Below, piece by piece: positions 45,951 through 57,449 of a DNA stretch of 64,000 nt. Source of the stretch: Pseudobdellovibrionaceae bacterium (GTDB taxonomy: Bacteria > Bdellovibrionota > Bdellovibrionia > Bdellovibrionales > Bdellovibrionaceae). The stretch lies in NCBI GenBank assembly GCA_019637915.1, contig JAHBUV010000001.1, positions 1,024,565 to 1,088,564 of the forward strand, written 5' to 3'. The position numbers and the translations under genes were made by a program. The notes below the pieces were generated by a model. It saw nothing but the letters and a program-made list of their open reading frames with translations. It was not told the DNA's origin and did no database searches. Positions within the stretch are counted from its first letter, which is position 1. Every line of letters begins with the position of its first letter.

Positions 45951-47465
45951 TCACCAAAGGTTCCAGTTGAAATCCGTGTGGAACTCGTCGCGACGGTGGG
46001 CGCGGAATTCCCTCTCATCCTCGGCCCGGTACATCTCAAGTTGATCCTGCTGTTCGGCAAAAAACGGCGAAGGGCCCTGGCGTCCCGCGCGGCGTTCGGC
46101 CTTTTCCACGCTGATCAGGCGCTTTTCCAGAGCCAAGCCGACGCGCTCCAGGCTGAACACGATGGCGATGGTGTCGCGCTTCATGTTTTTCGGCATCAGC
46201 GACTGGAAGCCGAGGCCCGCCTGACGGGCGGACCAGCCGATCCAAGCCGCCAGCCAGTCCGGCGCCATGGTGTGGAAACGATAAGCGCGTTGGTCCATCC
46301 AGCGGTACATGGCGCTCAAGGCCGCCTCTTTGCGCGCGACGGTAGCGAGCTTGCGCACGTCCCGCCACTCGGCGACCAGCTCGAAGTTCGGATCGATCTC
46401 GATGTCCGCCGGCGCGAAGGTGCGGTCCGCCGCCAACCCCATGCGCCGCGTGAACGGGTTGCTCCGCAACGGCGATTGGAAAAACGGCAGCTGCAAACCG
46501 ACGCTGCGGAAAGCGAGCGCCACCACCTCGGAACAGAAAATCTCGGAGGAGTCATGGAGGTCCATGCGGAAATCATAAGGGGGATTGTCGTTCACCGTGG
46601 GCCTGCTGCGGCCCGCCTCGCGCATTTTCTTTTGCTGGTAAGCCAGCACGCCGTCATGCACCGATCGGCCCGCCAGGTGGGCCCGGGCCGCCGTCATCAA
46701 AGGGCGAAACAGCAGAACCCGGCTGTTGCCGTCACGGACGTAATCGCGGAAAGGGCGCGTGAACACGCCGACCTCGATGTGGGCCTCCACGGTTTTCACC
46801 CGCGGATCCATGAGGGCGTCCTCGATCGACACCGTCGTGCCGACGGGGGCGTCGATGTACACCTGGGCCATGTGGGAGAACTGCGCCTCTTCCCGGCTGA
46901 TGCGCGCGATGGCGGCGCTGATGAAGGAGTTCCCGCGGCTCAACAGCACGTCGCCGGAGCGCAGGCGCACCGGGGCCGTGGCGTCACGCCGCAACAACTG
47001 CGGCGAGGATCCTTGCAGGACCGGGCCCGCGGCGGGATCGGTTTTGGAATCGAATTCCTTCGGTTGCAGCGACCACAGGATCAACTGATCCTCCAGCGAT
47101 CGGAAGGCCCGCGAGATCCGGCGCACGGCGCGCGCGCACTCGAAACCCTCCGCGTCCCCCGCCAGGCCCTGCCGGGTCAGGCTTTTCAAATGCGAATTCA
47201 GCGACAAACGCAGGCGGAAAAGCTGGCCGACCCAAGCGCGCCCCTGGCTGCGGGCCAAACCCGGATCCAGATCCGAGGCCTCCATCTCCAGGAACGCGGC
47301 GCTGACGCGGTCAAGAACGCCCGCGCACTGACGAGGGCTCAGACGTTCGGGATTCAATTCGGATTGCAGGGCTTCCAGGGTCACGCCCAGATTCCGTTGA
47401 ATCGGGAAAGCCTGGGCGAAAAGAGGGACGAACAGGAACATGCCGAAAAACGCGAGTCGTTGCAT
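45951..47465 (-). CDS. Exported YiiX/YebB-like permuted papain-fold protein
   Basis: A 504-residue protein with a signal peptide (MQRLAFFGMFLFVPLFAQA). The central part matches the permuted NlpC/P60 (YiiX/YebB-like) group: RSGDVLLSRGNSFISAAIAR near 170, FSHMAQVYI with the conserved His near 198, then a Glu-bearing strand, and EIFCSEVVALAFRSVG with the Cys near 311. These enzymes are probable lipid or peptide amidases or peptidases. The N-terminal 160 and C-terminal 150 residues are helical and unassigned. The ribosome-binding site GGGGAGG lies within a hairpin. A role in wall or lipid degradation is inferred. Confidence 0.78.
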   Translation of the reverse strand: MQRLAFFGMFLFVPLFAQAFPIQRNLGVTLEALQSELNPERLSPRQCAGVLDRVSAAFLEMEASDLDPGLARSQGRAWVGQLFRLRLSLNSHLKSLTRQGLAGDAEGFECARAVRRISRAFRSLEDQLILWSLQPKEFDSKTDPAAGPVLQGSSPQLLRRDATAPVRLRSGDVLLSRGNSFISAAIARISREEAQFSHMAQVYIDAPVGTTVSIEDALMDPRVKTVEAHIEVGVFTRPFRDYVRDGNSRVLLFRPLMTAARAHLAGRSVHDGVLAYQQKKMREAGRSRPTVNDNPPYDFRMDLHDSSEIFCSEVVALAFRSVGLQLPFFQSPLRSNPFTRRMGLAADRTFAPADIEIDPNFELVAEWRDVRKLATVARKEAALSAMYRWMDQRAYRFHTMAPDWLAAWIGWSARQAGLGFQSLMPKNMKRDTIAIVFSLERVGLALEKRLISVEKAERRAGRQGPSPFFAEQQDQLEMYRAEDEREFRAHRRDEFHTDFNWNLW

Positions 47466-47468
47466 GGT

Positions 47469-47496
47469 GGCCTCCCCGCTTCTTATCGGAGAGGCC
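47469..47496 (-). promoter_or_regulatory. Hairpin enclosing the ribosome-binding site of the YiiX-like gene
   Basis: On the minus strand GGCCTCTCC (47496-47488) pairs with GGGGAGGCC (47477-47469), with one G-U pair and a 10-base loop. The Shine-Dalgarno GGGGAGG is inside the stem, five bases before the ATG. This could restrict translation, or be the end structure of the upstream aconitase transcript. Confidence 0.45.
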
Positions 47497-47545
47497 CCTG
47501 GAGGCTGAATCGGTTAACGGGAAAGCCGGCGAAAGGTCGTGGTTT

Positions 47546-49816
47546 TTATCCCTTGGCCGCGGCGGCGATCAGGTTCAAAGCCGAGCCGGCCTTGAACCAC
47601 TTCAACTGCTCGGCGTTGTAGGTGTGCTTCAACTCCACCGTCTCGCGGCCGCCGTCTTTGTGCTTGAGGATCATTTTCACGGGCTTGCCCGGCGCCAGGG
47701 AGGCGAGATCGACGATGTCGACCAGGTCGTCCTCCTGGATCTTGTTGTAATCCGCCGGATTGGAGAAGTGCAAAGCCAGCACGCCCTGCTTTTTCAGGTT
47801 GGTCTCGTGGATGCGCGCGAAGGAGCGCGCGATCACGGCCGAGCAACCCAGGAAGCGCGGGCACATGGCGGCGTGTTCGCGGGACGAACCCTCGCCGTAG
47901 TTCTCATCCCCGATGATGATCCAGCCGCGTCTGGCTTTTTTGTACTCGCGGGCGATCTTGGCGAACTCGAGACCCTTCGAACCGTCGAGCTGGTTTTTGC
48001 CTTTGCCGATCTCGCCGCTGAAGGCGTTGTCCGCGCCGAGGAGCATGTTGTTCGAGATGTTGTCCAGATGACCGCGGAACTTCAGCCACGAACCGCCGGG
48101 GCTGATGTGGTCCGTCGTGCACTTGCCCTTGGCCTTCGCCAGGACGAAGTTGTCCTGGAAGTCCTGGCCGTTCCACACCGTGAAAGGCTCCAGCAGCTGC
48201 AAACGCTCGGAGGTCGGCGACACGGCGACGGTGACGTTCTTGCCGCCCGGGGCCTGGTAACCCTCACGGTCGGCGACGTAGCCCTTGGTGGGGACTTCGG
48301 GGCCTTCCGGCGCCTTGAGCTTCAATTTGCCCTTGGGACCTTCGAGCTCTTCCACCATCGGATTGAAATCCAGGCGGCCGGCCAGGCCGAGCACCGTCAC
48401 CATTTCCGGCGAACCGATGAAGGCCAGGGTTTCGTTGTTGGCGTCGTTGCGGCCGCGGAAGTTGCGGTTGAAGGAGGTGACGATGGTGTTCTTCTCGCCG
48501 CTCTTCACATCGTCGCGCTTCCACTGGCCGATGCAGGGGCCGCAGGCATTCGCCAGCACCGTGGCGCCGGCGGCGTTGAAGACGGCCATCTGCCCGTCGC
48601 GATCGATGGTGTTCTCGATCTGCGTCGATCCCGGCGTCACCAGGAAGGGCTGCTGCATTTTCACGCCGATGGCGGCGGCCTGCCTCACGATGGAGGCCGA
48701 ACGCTCGATGTCCTCGTAGGAGGAGTTCGTGCAGGAACCGATCAGGGCGCTCGACAATTTCACCGGCCAGTTTTTCTCTTTGGCTTCGGCGGCGATCGCC
48801 GAGATGGGGCGGGCGATGTCCGGCGAGTGCGGGCCGACCAGATGGGGCTCGAGGGCCGACAGGTCGATCTCGTACACTTCGTCGAAGTACTTCGAGGGGT
48901 TTTTGATGACATCCTCGTCGGCGGACAGAACATCCTTCGACTGATCGGCGAGGGCCGCGATCTCGGCGCGGTTGGTGGCCTTCAGATAAGTGCCCATGCG
49001 CTCGTCATAGGGAAAAACCGAGCAGGTCGCGCCGAGCTCGGCGCCCATGTTGGTGATGGTGCCTTTGCCCGTGCAGGAAATCGAGGTCGTGCCTTCGCCG
49101 AAATACTCGACGATCTTGTCGGTGCCGCCCTTCACGGTCAGCATGCCGCACAGTTTGAGGATGACGTCCTTGGCGGAAGCCCAGCCCTGCAGCCGGCCTT
49201 TCAGGTGCACGCCGATCAGTTGCGGGTTCTTCACCTCCCAGGCGAGGCCGGCCATGACGTCGGAGGCGTCGGAACCGCCGACGCCGACGGCGCACATGCC
49301 CAGGCCGCCGGCGTTCGGCGTGTGGGAGTCCGTGCCGATCATCAGGCCGCCCGGGAACGCGTAGTTCTCGAGGATGACCTGGTGGATGATGCCGGCGCCG
49401 GGTTTCCAGAAGCCGATGTTGTAACGGCTCGAAACCGTCGAAAGGAAATGGTAGACCTCCTCGTTGGTCTTCATGGCGGCCACCATGTCGGGGGCCTGGC
49501 CCTTGTAACCCTGGATCAGGTGATCGCAATGCACAGTCGAAGGGACCGCGGCTTCGTCTTTGCCGGCCAGCATGAATTGCAACAAGGCCATTTGCGCCGT
49601 GGCGTCCTGCATGGCGACGCGGTCCGGGCGCAGCAGCAGGAAGGATTGGCCGCGCACCAGCTCCTGCCCTTGCGGATCGTCCAGGTGACCGAAGAGGATT
49701 TTTTCAGCCAGGGTGAGAGGACGGTTCAAACGCTGGCGGATCACCGCCAGGCGCTCGCGCGATTTCGCATAGACGGACTTCACCATTTCCGGAGTGGTTT
49801 CGATTCTGGACGCCAT
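47546..49816 (-). CDS. Aconitate hydratase, mitochondrial-type
   Basis: Isomerises citrate and isocitrate in the TCA cycle using a [4Fe-4S] cluster. The 756-residue protein is of the mitochondrial-type aconitase family, shorter than AcnA: RVAMQDATAQMALLQF, STVHCDHLIQGYKG, IGTDSHTPNAGGLGM, IGSCTNSSYED and ANACGPCIGQW, with the cluster cysteines in the last two. NFRGRNDANNETLAFIGSPEMV and GEGSSREHAAM complete the active site. ATG 49816 has AAAGG at good spacing; a GTG two codons earlier is less likely. It lies 80 bp after the DUF2799 gene in the same direction as the second aconitase. Confidence 0.95.
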   Translation of the reverse strand: MASRIETTPEMVKSVYAKSRERLAVIRQRLNRPLTLAEKILFGHLDDPQGQELVRGQSFLLLRPDRVAMQDATAQMALLQFMLAGKDEAAVPSTVHCDHLIQGYKGQAPDMVAAMKTNEEVYHFLSTVSSRYNIGFWKPGAGIIHQVILENYAFPGGLMIGTDSHTPNAGGLGMCAVGVGGSDASDVMAGLAWEVKNPQLIGVHLKGRLQGWASAKDVILKLCGMLTVKGGTDKIVEYFGEGTTSISCTGKGTITNMGAELGATCSVFPYDERMGTYLKATNRAEIAALADQSKDVLSADEDVIKNPSKYFDEVYEIDLSALEPHLVGPHSPDIARPISAIAAEAKEKNWPVKLSSALIGSCTNSSYEDIERSASIVRQAAAIGVKMQQPFLVTPGSTQIENTIDRDGQMAVFNAAGATVLANACGPCIGQWKRDDVKSGEKNTIVTSFNRNFRGRNDANNETLAFIGSPEMVTVLGLAGRLDFNPMVEELEGPKGKLKLKAPEGPEVPTKGYVADREGYQAPGGKNVTVAVSPTSERLQLLEPFTVWNGQDFQDNFVLAKAKGKCTTDHISPGGSWLKFRGHLDNISNNMLLGADNAFSGEIGKGKNQLDGSKGLEFAKIAREYKKARRGWIIIGDENYGEGSSREHAAMCPRFLGCSAVIARSFARIHETNLKKQGVLALHFSNPADYNKIQEDDLVDIVDLASLAPGKPVKMILKHKDGGRETVELKHTYNAEQLKWFKAGSALNLIAAAAKG

Positions 49817-49896
49817 GGGCACCTTTCTTGTGAGGAGCCCTGAGCTTACTGAAAACCCAATGAGAACTCAATCAAAGCAGGACCTTACGCGCTCTG

Positions 49897-50664
49897 TTAG
49901 TCGAGGCCGGCCATCTCCACTTTGTAGTCTTTGATCTTCTGGCGAAGCTGACTCTGACGGGAACGCTTGTGTTTGACCTCGTCGCTCAGACGACGGATCT
50001 CCGTGTTCAAACGGTCCCTTTCGGCCAGGGCCGGATCCTCGTTGGGGGCGGCCGTCACCGGGCGGTTCAGGTTCAGCAAGTTGAGCCGATGCTCGAGAGT
50101 CATGCTCTCCCGCTGCGTGTCCAGGATCTCACGGTCGATCCGGCGCACTTCTTTCTGGCTTTCCTCCACCATGGCGTTCAGCCACTTCTTGCGGCCCCGG
50201 TTGTACTCCTTGAGGAAGGCCTTTTCCATGCCGGCGGGGCAGAGGTTCTGGTACTTGCGGCCGCTGGCGCCGGCGCTGAAACCGTTGTCGACGGCGCAAT
50301 AGATGTAAACGCCTTCCTTGTGCCGCTGCTTCAGGTAATTGGCCTGGCCGGGATCGCACAGCTCGGTGTTGAACTCCTCGCCCTTGCGGCCGGTCACATA
50401 AACAGTTTCTGGTTTACAGTAATTGGTCATTCCGGCCTTGAAGCCCAGGTCCATCTGCGTTTCCGGCAGATCGTATTCGGCCTTGCGGCAGCGCTCGATC
50501 TTGTCGTCGCCGGACAGGCGGCGGCCTTCCATCGCCACGTCGTAGGAGTGCTGGTACCAGTTGATGTTCTTGCACTCCTGGCGGATCAGCCAGTTGGCGC
50601 AGGACGCCTGCAGAAAAGCCAGGGGAAGGAGGATCATCCAACGGATGAGCGTCTTCTTCCTCAT
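49897..50664 (-). CDS. DUF2799-type lipoprotein
   Basis: A 255-residue protein with a signal peptide and lipoprotein-like Cys (LLPLAFLQASC). The body has the DUF2799 pattern: GFKAGMTNYCKPETVYVTGRKG and GFSAGASGRKYQNLCPAGME. The C-terminal third is a predicted coiled coil (KEVRRIDREILDTQ and KHKRSRQSQLRQKI). Function of the family is unknown; it is probably held in the outer or inner membrane. It starts three bases after the gmhA stop, so it is in the same operon as acnA and gmhA. Confidence 0.82.
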   Translation of the reverse strand: MRKKTLIRWMILLPLAFLQASCANWLIRQECKNINWYQHSYDVAMEGRRLSGDDKIERCRKAEYDLPETQMDLGFKAGMTNYCKPETVYVTGRKGEEFNTELCDPGQANYLKQRHKEGVYIYCAVDNGFSAGASGRKYQNLCPAGMEKAFLKEYNRGRKKWLNAMVEESQKEVRRIDREILDTQRESMTLEHRLNLLNLNRPVTAAPNEDPALAERDRLNTEIRRLSDEVKHKRSRQSQLRQKIKDYKVEMAGLD

Positions 50665-50667
50665 GGC

Positions 50668-51255
50668 TCAGTAGTTCTCGGGGAAAAGCTGGCGCTCCAC
50701 ACTCTCGATGACGATGTGGACGATCTTGATGTGGATCTCCTGGATGCGGTCGGAGCTCCCGCCCGGCACGATGAGGGCGAGATCGCAAAGATCCTTCATC
50801 GCGCCGCCGTCGCGGCCGAGCAGGCCCACCGTGGTGATGCCTTTTTTCCTGGCCACTTCAAAGGCCTTGATGACGTTTTTGCTGTTGCCCGAGGTGGACA
50901 AGCCCACGACGAGATCGCCCTTGCGGCCGAGGCCTTCCAGCTGGCGCGCGAAAATCTCCTCGAAGCCGTAGTCGTTCGACACGCAGGTCACGTGGCTGGG
51001 GTCGCCCAGGGCCAAAGCCCCCAGGGGGGGACGGTTCTTGCGGTAACGGCCCGTCCACTCCTCCGCGAAGTGCATGGCGTCGCAGTGGGAGCCGCCGTTG
51101 CCGCAGCTGAAAACGTTGCCGCCGCGACGGAAGGTCTCCAGCAGCAGGTTGGTGAACTGTTCGCACTTTTTCAGGTTCTCTTCCCGGCCGACGAATTCGG
51201 CCAGAACCTGTTGTGATTCGCGCAGGGAATTCGTCCAACACTCGAGGGTTTTCAG
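50668..51255 (-). CDS. gmhA: Phosphoheptose isomerase (SIS family), CTG start
   Basis: Converts sedoheptulose 7-phosphate to D-glycero-D-manno-heptose 7-phosphate for the LPS inner core. Motifs are VFSCGNGGSHCDAMHFAEE, EWTGRYRKNRP, VGLSTSGNSKNVIKAFE and DRIQEIHIKIVHI, closely following GmhA. ATG 51075 would cut off the conserved N-terminal third. The frame is open upstream to the acnA stop and contains no ATG, GTG or TTG there, but CTG 51255 sits five to six bases after AGGAGG and gives 195 residues, the expected size. I infer CTG initiation. It is coupled to acnA, whose TAG overlaps the ribosome-binding site. Confidence 0.88.
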   Translation of the reverse strand: MKTLECWTNSLRESQQVLAEFVGREENLKKCEQFTNLLLETFRRGGNVFSCGNGGSHCDAMHFAEEWTGRYRKNRPPLGALALGDPSHVTCVSNDYGFEEIFARQLEGLGRKGDLVVGLSTSGNSKNVIKAFEVARKKGITTVGLLGRDGGAMKDLCDLALIVPGGSSDRIQEIHIKIVHIVIESVERQLFPENY

Positions 51256-51264
51256 TCGCGCCTC

Positions 51265-53907
<2,643 letters not shown>

Positions 53908-54198
53908 AGCAGGAACCTCCGAACCCCCAATGAACATCGTCGGATGCCCCTGGTCAACAGACCTTGTGGGATGTCACGGCCCAAGGGCCCGTTCCCCCTG
54001 GGGAATGAAGAAAACTTGAATTCCCGCTCTCGGCGCGGGGCCCGCGGATGCCCAACTTTTTGACAGCCGTCAGTCCTTGTTGGGCCCTGGCCGGCGGGCA
54101 CGGTGCCCAAATCATTTTGGAGAGGCAGGGAGACGGCCCCCGGCTTGCTCCGGAAAGAGGATGGACGCCTTCGGCGGAAAACGACAAGGAGAACGAAG

Positions 54199-54576
54199 AT
54201 GAAACAGATTTTCATCACCCTCATGCTGGTGCTGAACGCCGGTCTCGCTCAGGCGGCCCCGCGCTGCCTGGACCTCACGGAAGAACAGGCCGCGAAAGCC
54301 GTGAAACTGATGAAGATCTCGGTGTACCAGGGAGCGAAACTCCTCTTCGTGTCGAAAAAAGAGTCCGGCATGGTGAAGCCCCTGGGCGTCTGGTACGAGA
54401 AGAAGAAAGGCCTGACGGGCCCGAAATCCTACCGCGTCCGCGTCGACGGCCGCGAGGTGGACATTTCCCTGGTTTACGTCGCGAAAAGCGACAAGGATTC
54501 CCGCGCCCACAACCTCGGCCTGATGAGCGGCTGCCGCCCGGCCTTCGACAAACCCAACATGGTGAAGAACCGCTGA
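54199..54576 (+). CDS. Small exported protein, unknown function
   Basis: A 125-residue protein with a clear signal peptide (MKQIFITLMLVLNAGLAQA) and a small mature domain with one Cys near each end (APRCLDL and SGCRPAF), which may form a disulfide. No family is recognised. AAGGAG supports ATG 54199. It is divergent from acnA. The 291 bases between them contain no gene I can support, only short GC palindromes. Confidence 0.6.
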   Translation: MKQIFITLMLVLNAGLAQAAPRCLDLTEEQAAKAVKLMKISVYQGAKLLFVSKKESGMVKPLGVWYEKKKGLTGPKSYRVRVDGREVDISLVYVAKSDKDSRAHNLGLMSGCRPAFDKPNMVKNR

Positions 54577-54584
54577 CGCGGACT

Positions 54585-54616
54585 CATTCGGATATCAGAT
54601 ATCGGATACCCGAATG
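54585..54616. terminator. Hairpin between convergent genes
   Basis: CATTCGG (54585-54591) and CCGAATG (54610-54616) pair, extended after one mismatch by TATC/GATA, with an eight-base loop. It lies between convergent stops. No T tract is present. Confidence 0.4.
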
Positions 54617-54625
54617 GCGGTGGCC

Positions 54626-55081
54626 TCACGGGCGGCGGCGCAGGGCCGTGGTGAGCTCATTGAGCTTTTCCGCCAGGGGCTCGAGACCGTCGCCCTGACG
54701 GAGCTGGACGTCCTGCTCGTACTGGCCGGCGATCAAGCGGTCCATCTGGCGCGCCAGGGGAATGATGGGGCCCAGGAAACGCTGGATGAAATAAACCGTC
54801 ACCATCAACACCAGCACCCCGAAAATGAAAACCCCGGCCACGGCCAGGAATTGCAGCCAGGATTGCCACTCGCCGATTTCCGCGGAGAGCTGCACCGGGC
54901 TCACGCCGACATTTTCACTCAAACGGGACAGCATGCGGTGGACCTGCCAGCAGTAAAACCCGAAAAGCCCGTTCGCCGCCACGATAAGCAGGAAAAAAGG
55001 CGCGTAAAAGCGAAGTTCGGCGCTGGGGGGAATCAGGGAATTCCGGACGAGGCGTCGTTCTTTGTTTTTTTCCATATGCAT
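54626..55081 (-). CDS. Small membrane protein with HAMP-like domain
   Basis: A 151-residue protein with two membrane helices (APFFLLIVAANGLFGFYCW and FLAVAGVFIFGVLVLMVTVYFI) and a C-terminal HAMP-like segment (RFLGPIIPLARQMDRLIAGQ ... LEPLAEKLNELTTAL). It stops right after the HAMP region, with no kinase, cyclase or methyl-accepting output domain. It may act as an adaptor in a sensory complex. It lies downstream of the VWA lipoprotein gene with a terminator between. Confidence 0.65.
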   Translation of the reverse strand: MHMEKNKERRLVRNSLIPPSAELRFYAPFFLLIVAANGLFGFYCWQVHRMLSRLSENVGVSPVQLSAEIGEWQSWLQFLAVAGVFIFGVLVLMVTVYFIQRFLGPIIPLARQMDRLIAGQYEQDVQLRQGDGLEPLAEKLNELTTALRRRP

Positions 55082-55146
55082 TGAGGCTCAACCTTCCCGC
55101 CAGTGAAGTCAACCCGCCAAATCTTCATCCCCGCGAACCGCAAAAG

Positions 55147-55172
55147 ACAACCCCTCCGGGAGGAGGGGTTGT
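55147..55172. terminator. Strong hairpin terminator after the VWA lipoprotein gene
   Basis: A perfect 11-bp stem (ACAACCCCTCC at 55147-55157 with its complement at 55162-55172) has a four-base loop. On the minus strand it is followed by TTTT within three bases, so it likely ends the VWA lipoprotein transcript, whose stop is at 55328. Confidence 0.7.
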
Positions 55173-55327
55173 TTGGGGAGCCGGTCTTCAGGTTCGCCTC
55201 GTCAAGACCGTTTCCCGTTTCCGGTGGAGAAGCCTCATTCAACCTCCCCTGTTTCTTCTTTTGCGCTCTCGACCGGAGGTTGCATTCCCTCCATCGGCGG
55301 CCCCGCGCCCGGCGCCGCCGGCGGGAA

Positions 55328-56965
55328 CTAGTTTCTCAAACAATCGTAGTCGACCGTGTAGTTGCCCGGCTCGAGTTCGCTGTCGAACTTCAGGTTCACG
55401 CCGTCAGCCTGGAAGCCCGGGGTGACGACCGCGCCGTCCTTCTTGATGACGATCGGGCGGCCGGCGACCGGCGTGCACTGCAAGGTCATGGTTTTCAACA
55501 GATCGCGGATCCCCTGGGCGATGCCGCTCACCTGGGCGCCGTAGTCGCTGGCGCAGACGTCGCCGATCACGCCGCCGGTCAGGTTCGACATCGCCGCCAG
55601 GCGCACGCCGTAGGAGTAACCGTAGGTGTTGCGGCAGGCCAGGTCGCCCGGTCGCGTGATGATCGAGTGGAAGCCGAACATCTTCTGACCGCCGAAGCTG
55701 CTGTGAACGTAGTTCACCAGGGTCTGCGGGTCGTTCTTCGCCGTGTCCGCCGATTCGTCCTCGTCGGAGATCACCAGCACCGCGAATTGCGCGCCCTCGC
55801 GGAAGAAACCGCGGGCCTGGGACTCGTTGGCGTTGTAGCGCTCGATCAAGCGGTAAGCCTGACGGATCGGCTGCTCGGAACCGCTGCCCGTTTCCGGGCG
55901 CTGCAAGGTGCTGCTCAGCTGCGATTGCGCCGTGGCTTCCGGGGTCGACGAGTCCAGGATCGTGCGGCCGTTCGTGCCGTTGATCGTCAGGAGTTTGCCG
56001 TCGCCGCCGACGCCGTTCTTGGTCGGATCCGTGGTCGTCACGGCGATCTGGTAATCCAGGCCGCGGATGACCGACAACAGGTTGCCCGTGCGTTTCGCCA
56101 TGTTCTTCTGCTCGTACTCCATGGAGCCCGAGTTATCGATGACGATCAGGATGTCGACCTTCTTGTAGTTGTTCACGCGGATCGACTGGGTCAGGTGACG
56201 GGTCGAGTTCACGACTTTCCAGCTCACCGAGCGCGACGAGGTGTTGCCCAGCTCGTCCGCGGCGTCCACCGTGAAGGTGTAATCGCCCGCCGGCAGTTGC
56301 GAGATGCTGATGTCGTTGCGGCCGGCGTAGCAGGATTTCTGCAGCTGGTTCAGGCGGCAGGTGACGGTTTTCACCGAGCTGCCGGCGTCGGTCACTTCCG
56401 CCGTGATGTCGGCGGTGGCGCCCTCTTCCAGGCTCGCCGCCGGGTAGCGGCTGAACAGGATGTCGGGGCCTTTGTCGTCGTGACGGATGGACTGGCGGTA
56501 GCAGCGGGTCACGCGGCCGTCCCAGTCCTTGTACTGCACCGACACGGTGATCATGCTGTTCGGGGTCGTCACGGGCAGGACCGTGGAGAAGGCCCAGGGC
56601 TGCCAGGTGCCGCCCGAACAATCGATGTTGGAGGTGATCTTCATCTCGAAGCGGTTCAAAGTGATGAACTGCACGTCCAAAGAAGACGCGTTGGTTTTGG
56701 TGGCGCCGTTGTTCACGAGCAGCCCTTCCTCCATGTCTTCCACCGGCGGGGTCACCGTGCCCGGTCCTTGCGTGCTGTTGTCGCCCCCCGTGCTCGGCGG
56801 AGCCGACGGATCCGGCGTCACTTCAAAGGTCGGTGGCGTGGTGACCGGGGTGCCCACCGAGCTTTCGGTGGTGCCGAGCTGCTCGATCAGCTCGCAACCC
56901 GTTCCCAGCCCCAGAGCGCTGAGGAACATCATGTACTGTGCAAGTTGGCGCATTTGACGAACCAT
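55328..56965 (-). CDS. VWA-domain lipoprotein
   Basis: A 545-residue exported protein. The signal peptide ends in LGLGTGC, a plausible lipobox, followed by a Thr/Pro-rich linker. Two beta-rich modules with paired cysteines (about 90-260) precede a von Willebrand A domain starting near residue 270, with the complete MIDAS motif DNSGSM and later ISDEDES. VWA domains bind proteins or metals. ATG 56965 follows GGGAGG. No partner gene is evident. Surface adhesion or envelope assembly is possible. Confidence 0.85.
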   Translation of the reverse strand: MVRQMRQLAQYMMFLSALGLGTGCELIEQLGTTESSVGTPVTTPPTFEVTPDPSAPPSTGGDNSTQGPGTVTPPVEDMEEGLLVNNGATKTNASSLDVQFITLNRFEMKITSNIDCSGGTWQPWAFSTVLPVTTPNSMITVSVQYKDWDGRVTRCYRQSIRHDDKGPDILFSRYPAASLEEGATADITAEVTDAGSSVKTVTCRLNQLQKSCYAGRNDISISQLPAGDYTFTVDAADELGNTSSRSVSWKVVNSTRHLTQSIRVNNYKKVDILIVIDNSGSMEYEQKNMAKRTGNLLSVIRGLDYQIAVTTTDPTKNGVGGDGKLLTINGTNGRTILDSSTPEATAQSQLSSTLQRPETGSGSEQPIRQAYRLIERYNANESQARGFFREGAQFAVLVISDEDESADTAKNDPQTLVNYVHSSFGGQKMFGFHSIITRPGDLACRNTYGYSYGVRLAAMSNLTGGVIGDVCASDYGAQVSGIAQGIRDLLKTMTLQCTPVAGRPIVIKKDGAVVTPGFQADGVNLKFDSELEPGNYTVDYDCLRN

Positions 56966-57179
56966 CCTGGCCTCCCGTTTCGACGAACGAACTGCTTCAA
57001 CAACACCCCCAGGATCCGGCGGGGCGGCCAAAGAAACCAGACATTCTCATCGTGGGATTTTTGTGTCGAACACCACGACATTTCCCGGGAAAATCGCGTC
57101 CAAAAGTTCGTCGTTTCACCTGGAAATCGCCGAAACGACTTCCCTGGACAGGAGGCCGCATCTCGTTTAGGCTTGAGAC

Positions 57180-57449
57180 ATGGGATCTTTCAGTCTGACA
57201 CATCTTTTGCTGCTTTTGGTGATCGTGCTTCTTTTCTTCGGCCCCAGCCGTTTGCCGAATCTCGGGCAATCCCTGGGTCGCGCCATCCGCGGCTTCAAGG
57301 ACGGCCTGAACGGCCAGGATGAAGAGAGCCAGAACTCCACCCGCTCGGTGGGTTCGAACTCACCGGAGCAACTGCCGCCCTCGCAGCAGCCGGGCGGGCA
57401 AAACGCCACCACCACGCAGAATCAAAAAGACCCGCAGTCGCGGTCCTGA
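57180..57449 (+). CDS. tatA: Sec-independent translocase protein TatA/E
   Basis: Pore-forming component of the twin-arginine export system. The 89-residue protein has the short N-terminal membrane helix (LTHLLLLLVIVLLFFGPSRLP), the FGP hinge, the amphipathic helix (LGQSLGRAIRGFKDGL) and a polar Gln/Asn/Ser-rich tail. tatB and tatC are not adjacent. Its 3' end overlaps the convergent nnr gene by 28 bases. Confidence 0.92.
   Translation: MGSFSLTHLLLLLVIVLLFFGPSRLPNLGQSLGRAIRGFKDGLNGQDEESQNSTRSVGSNSPEQLPPSQQPGGQNATTTQNQKDPQSRS

Noticed and set aside
50668-51075. gmhA as a truncated pseudogene starting at ATG 51075
   Set aside because: Reading the frame upstream recovers the complete conserved N-terminus and a CTG start with a good ribosome-binding site.
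57345-57375. tRNA T-arm-like GGTTCGAAC stretch
   Set aside because: It lies inside tatA, and no acceptor, D or anticodon stem can be built upstream.
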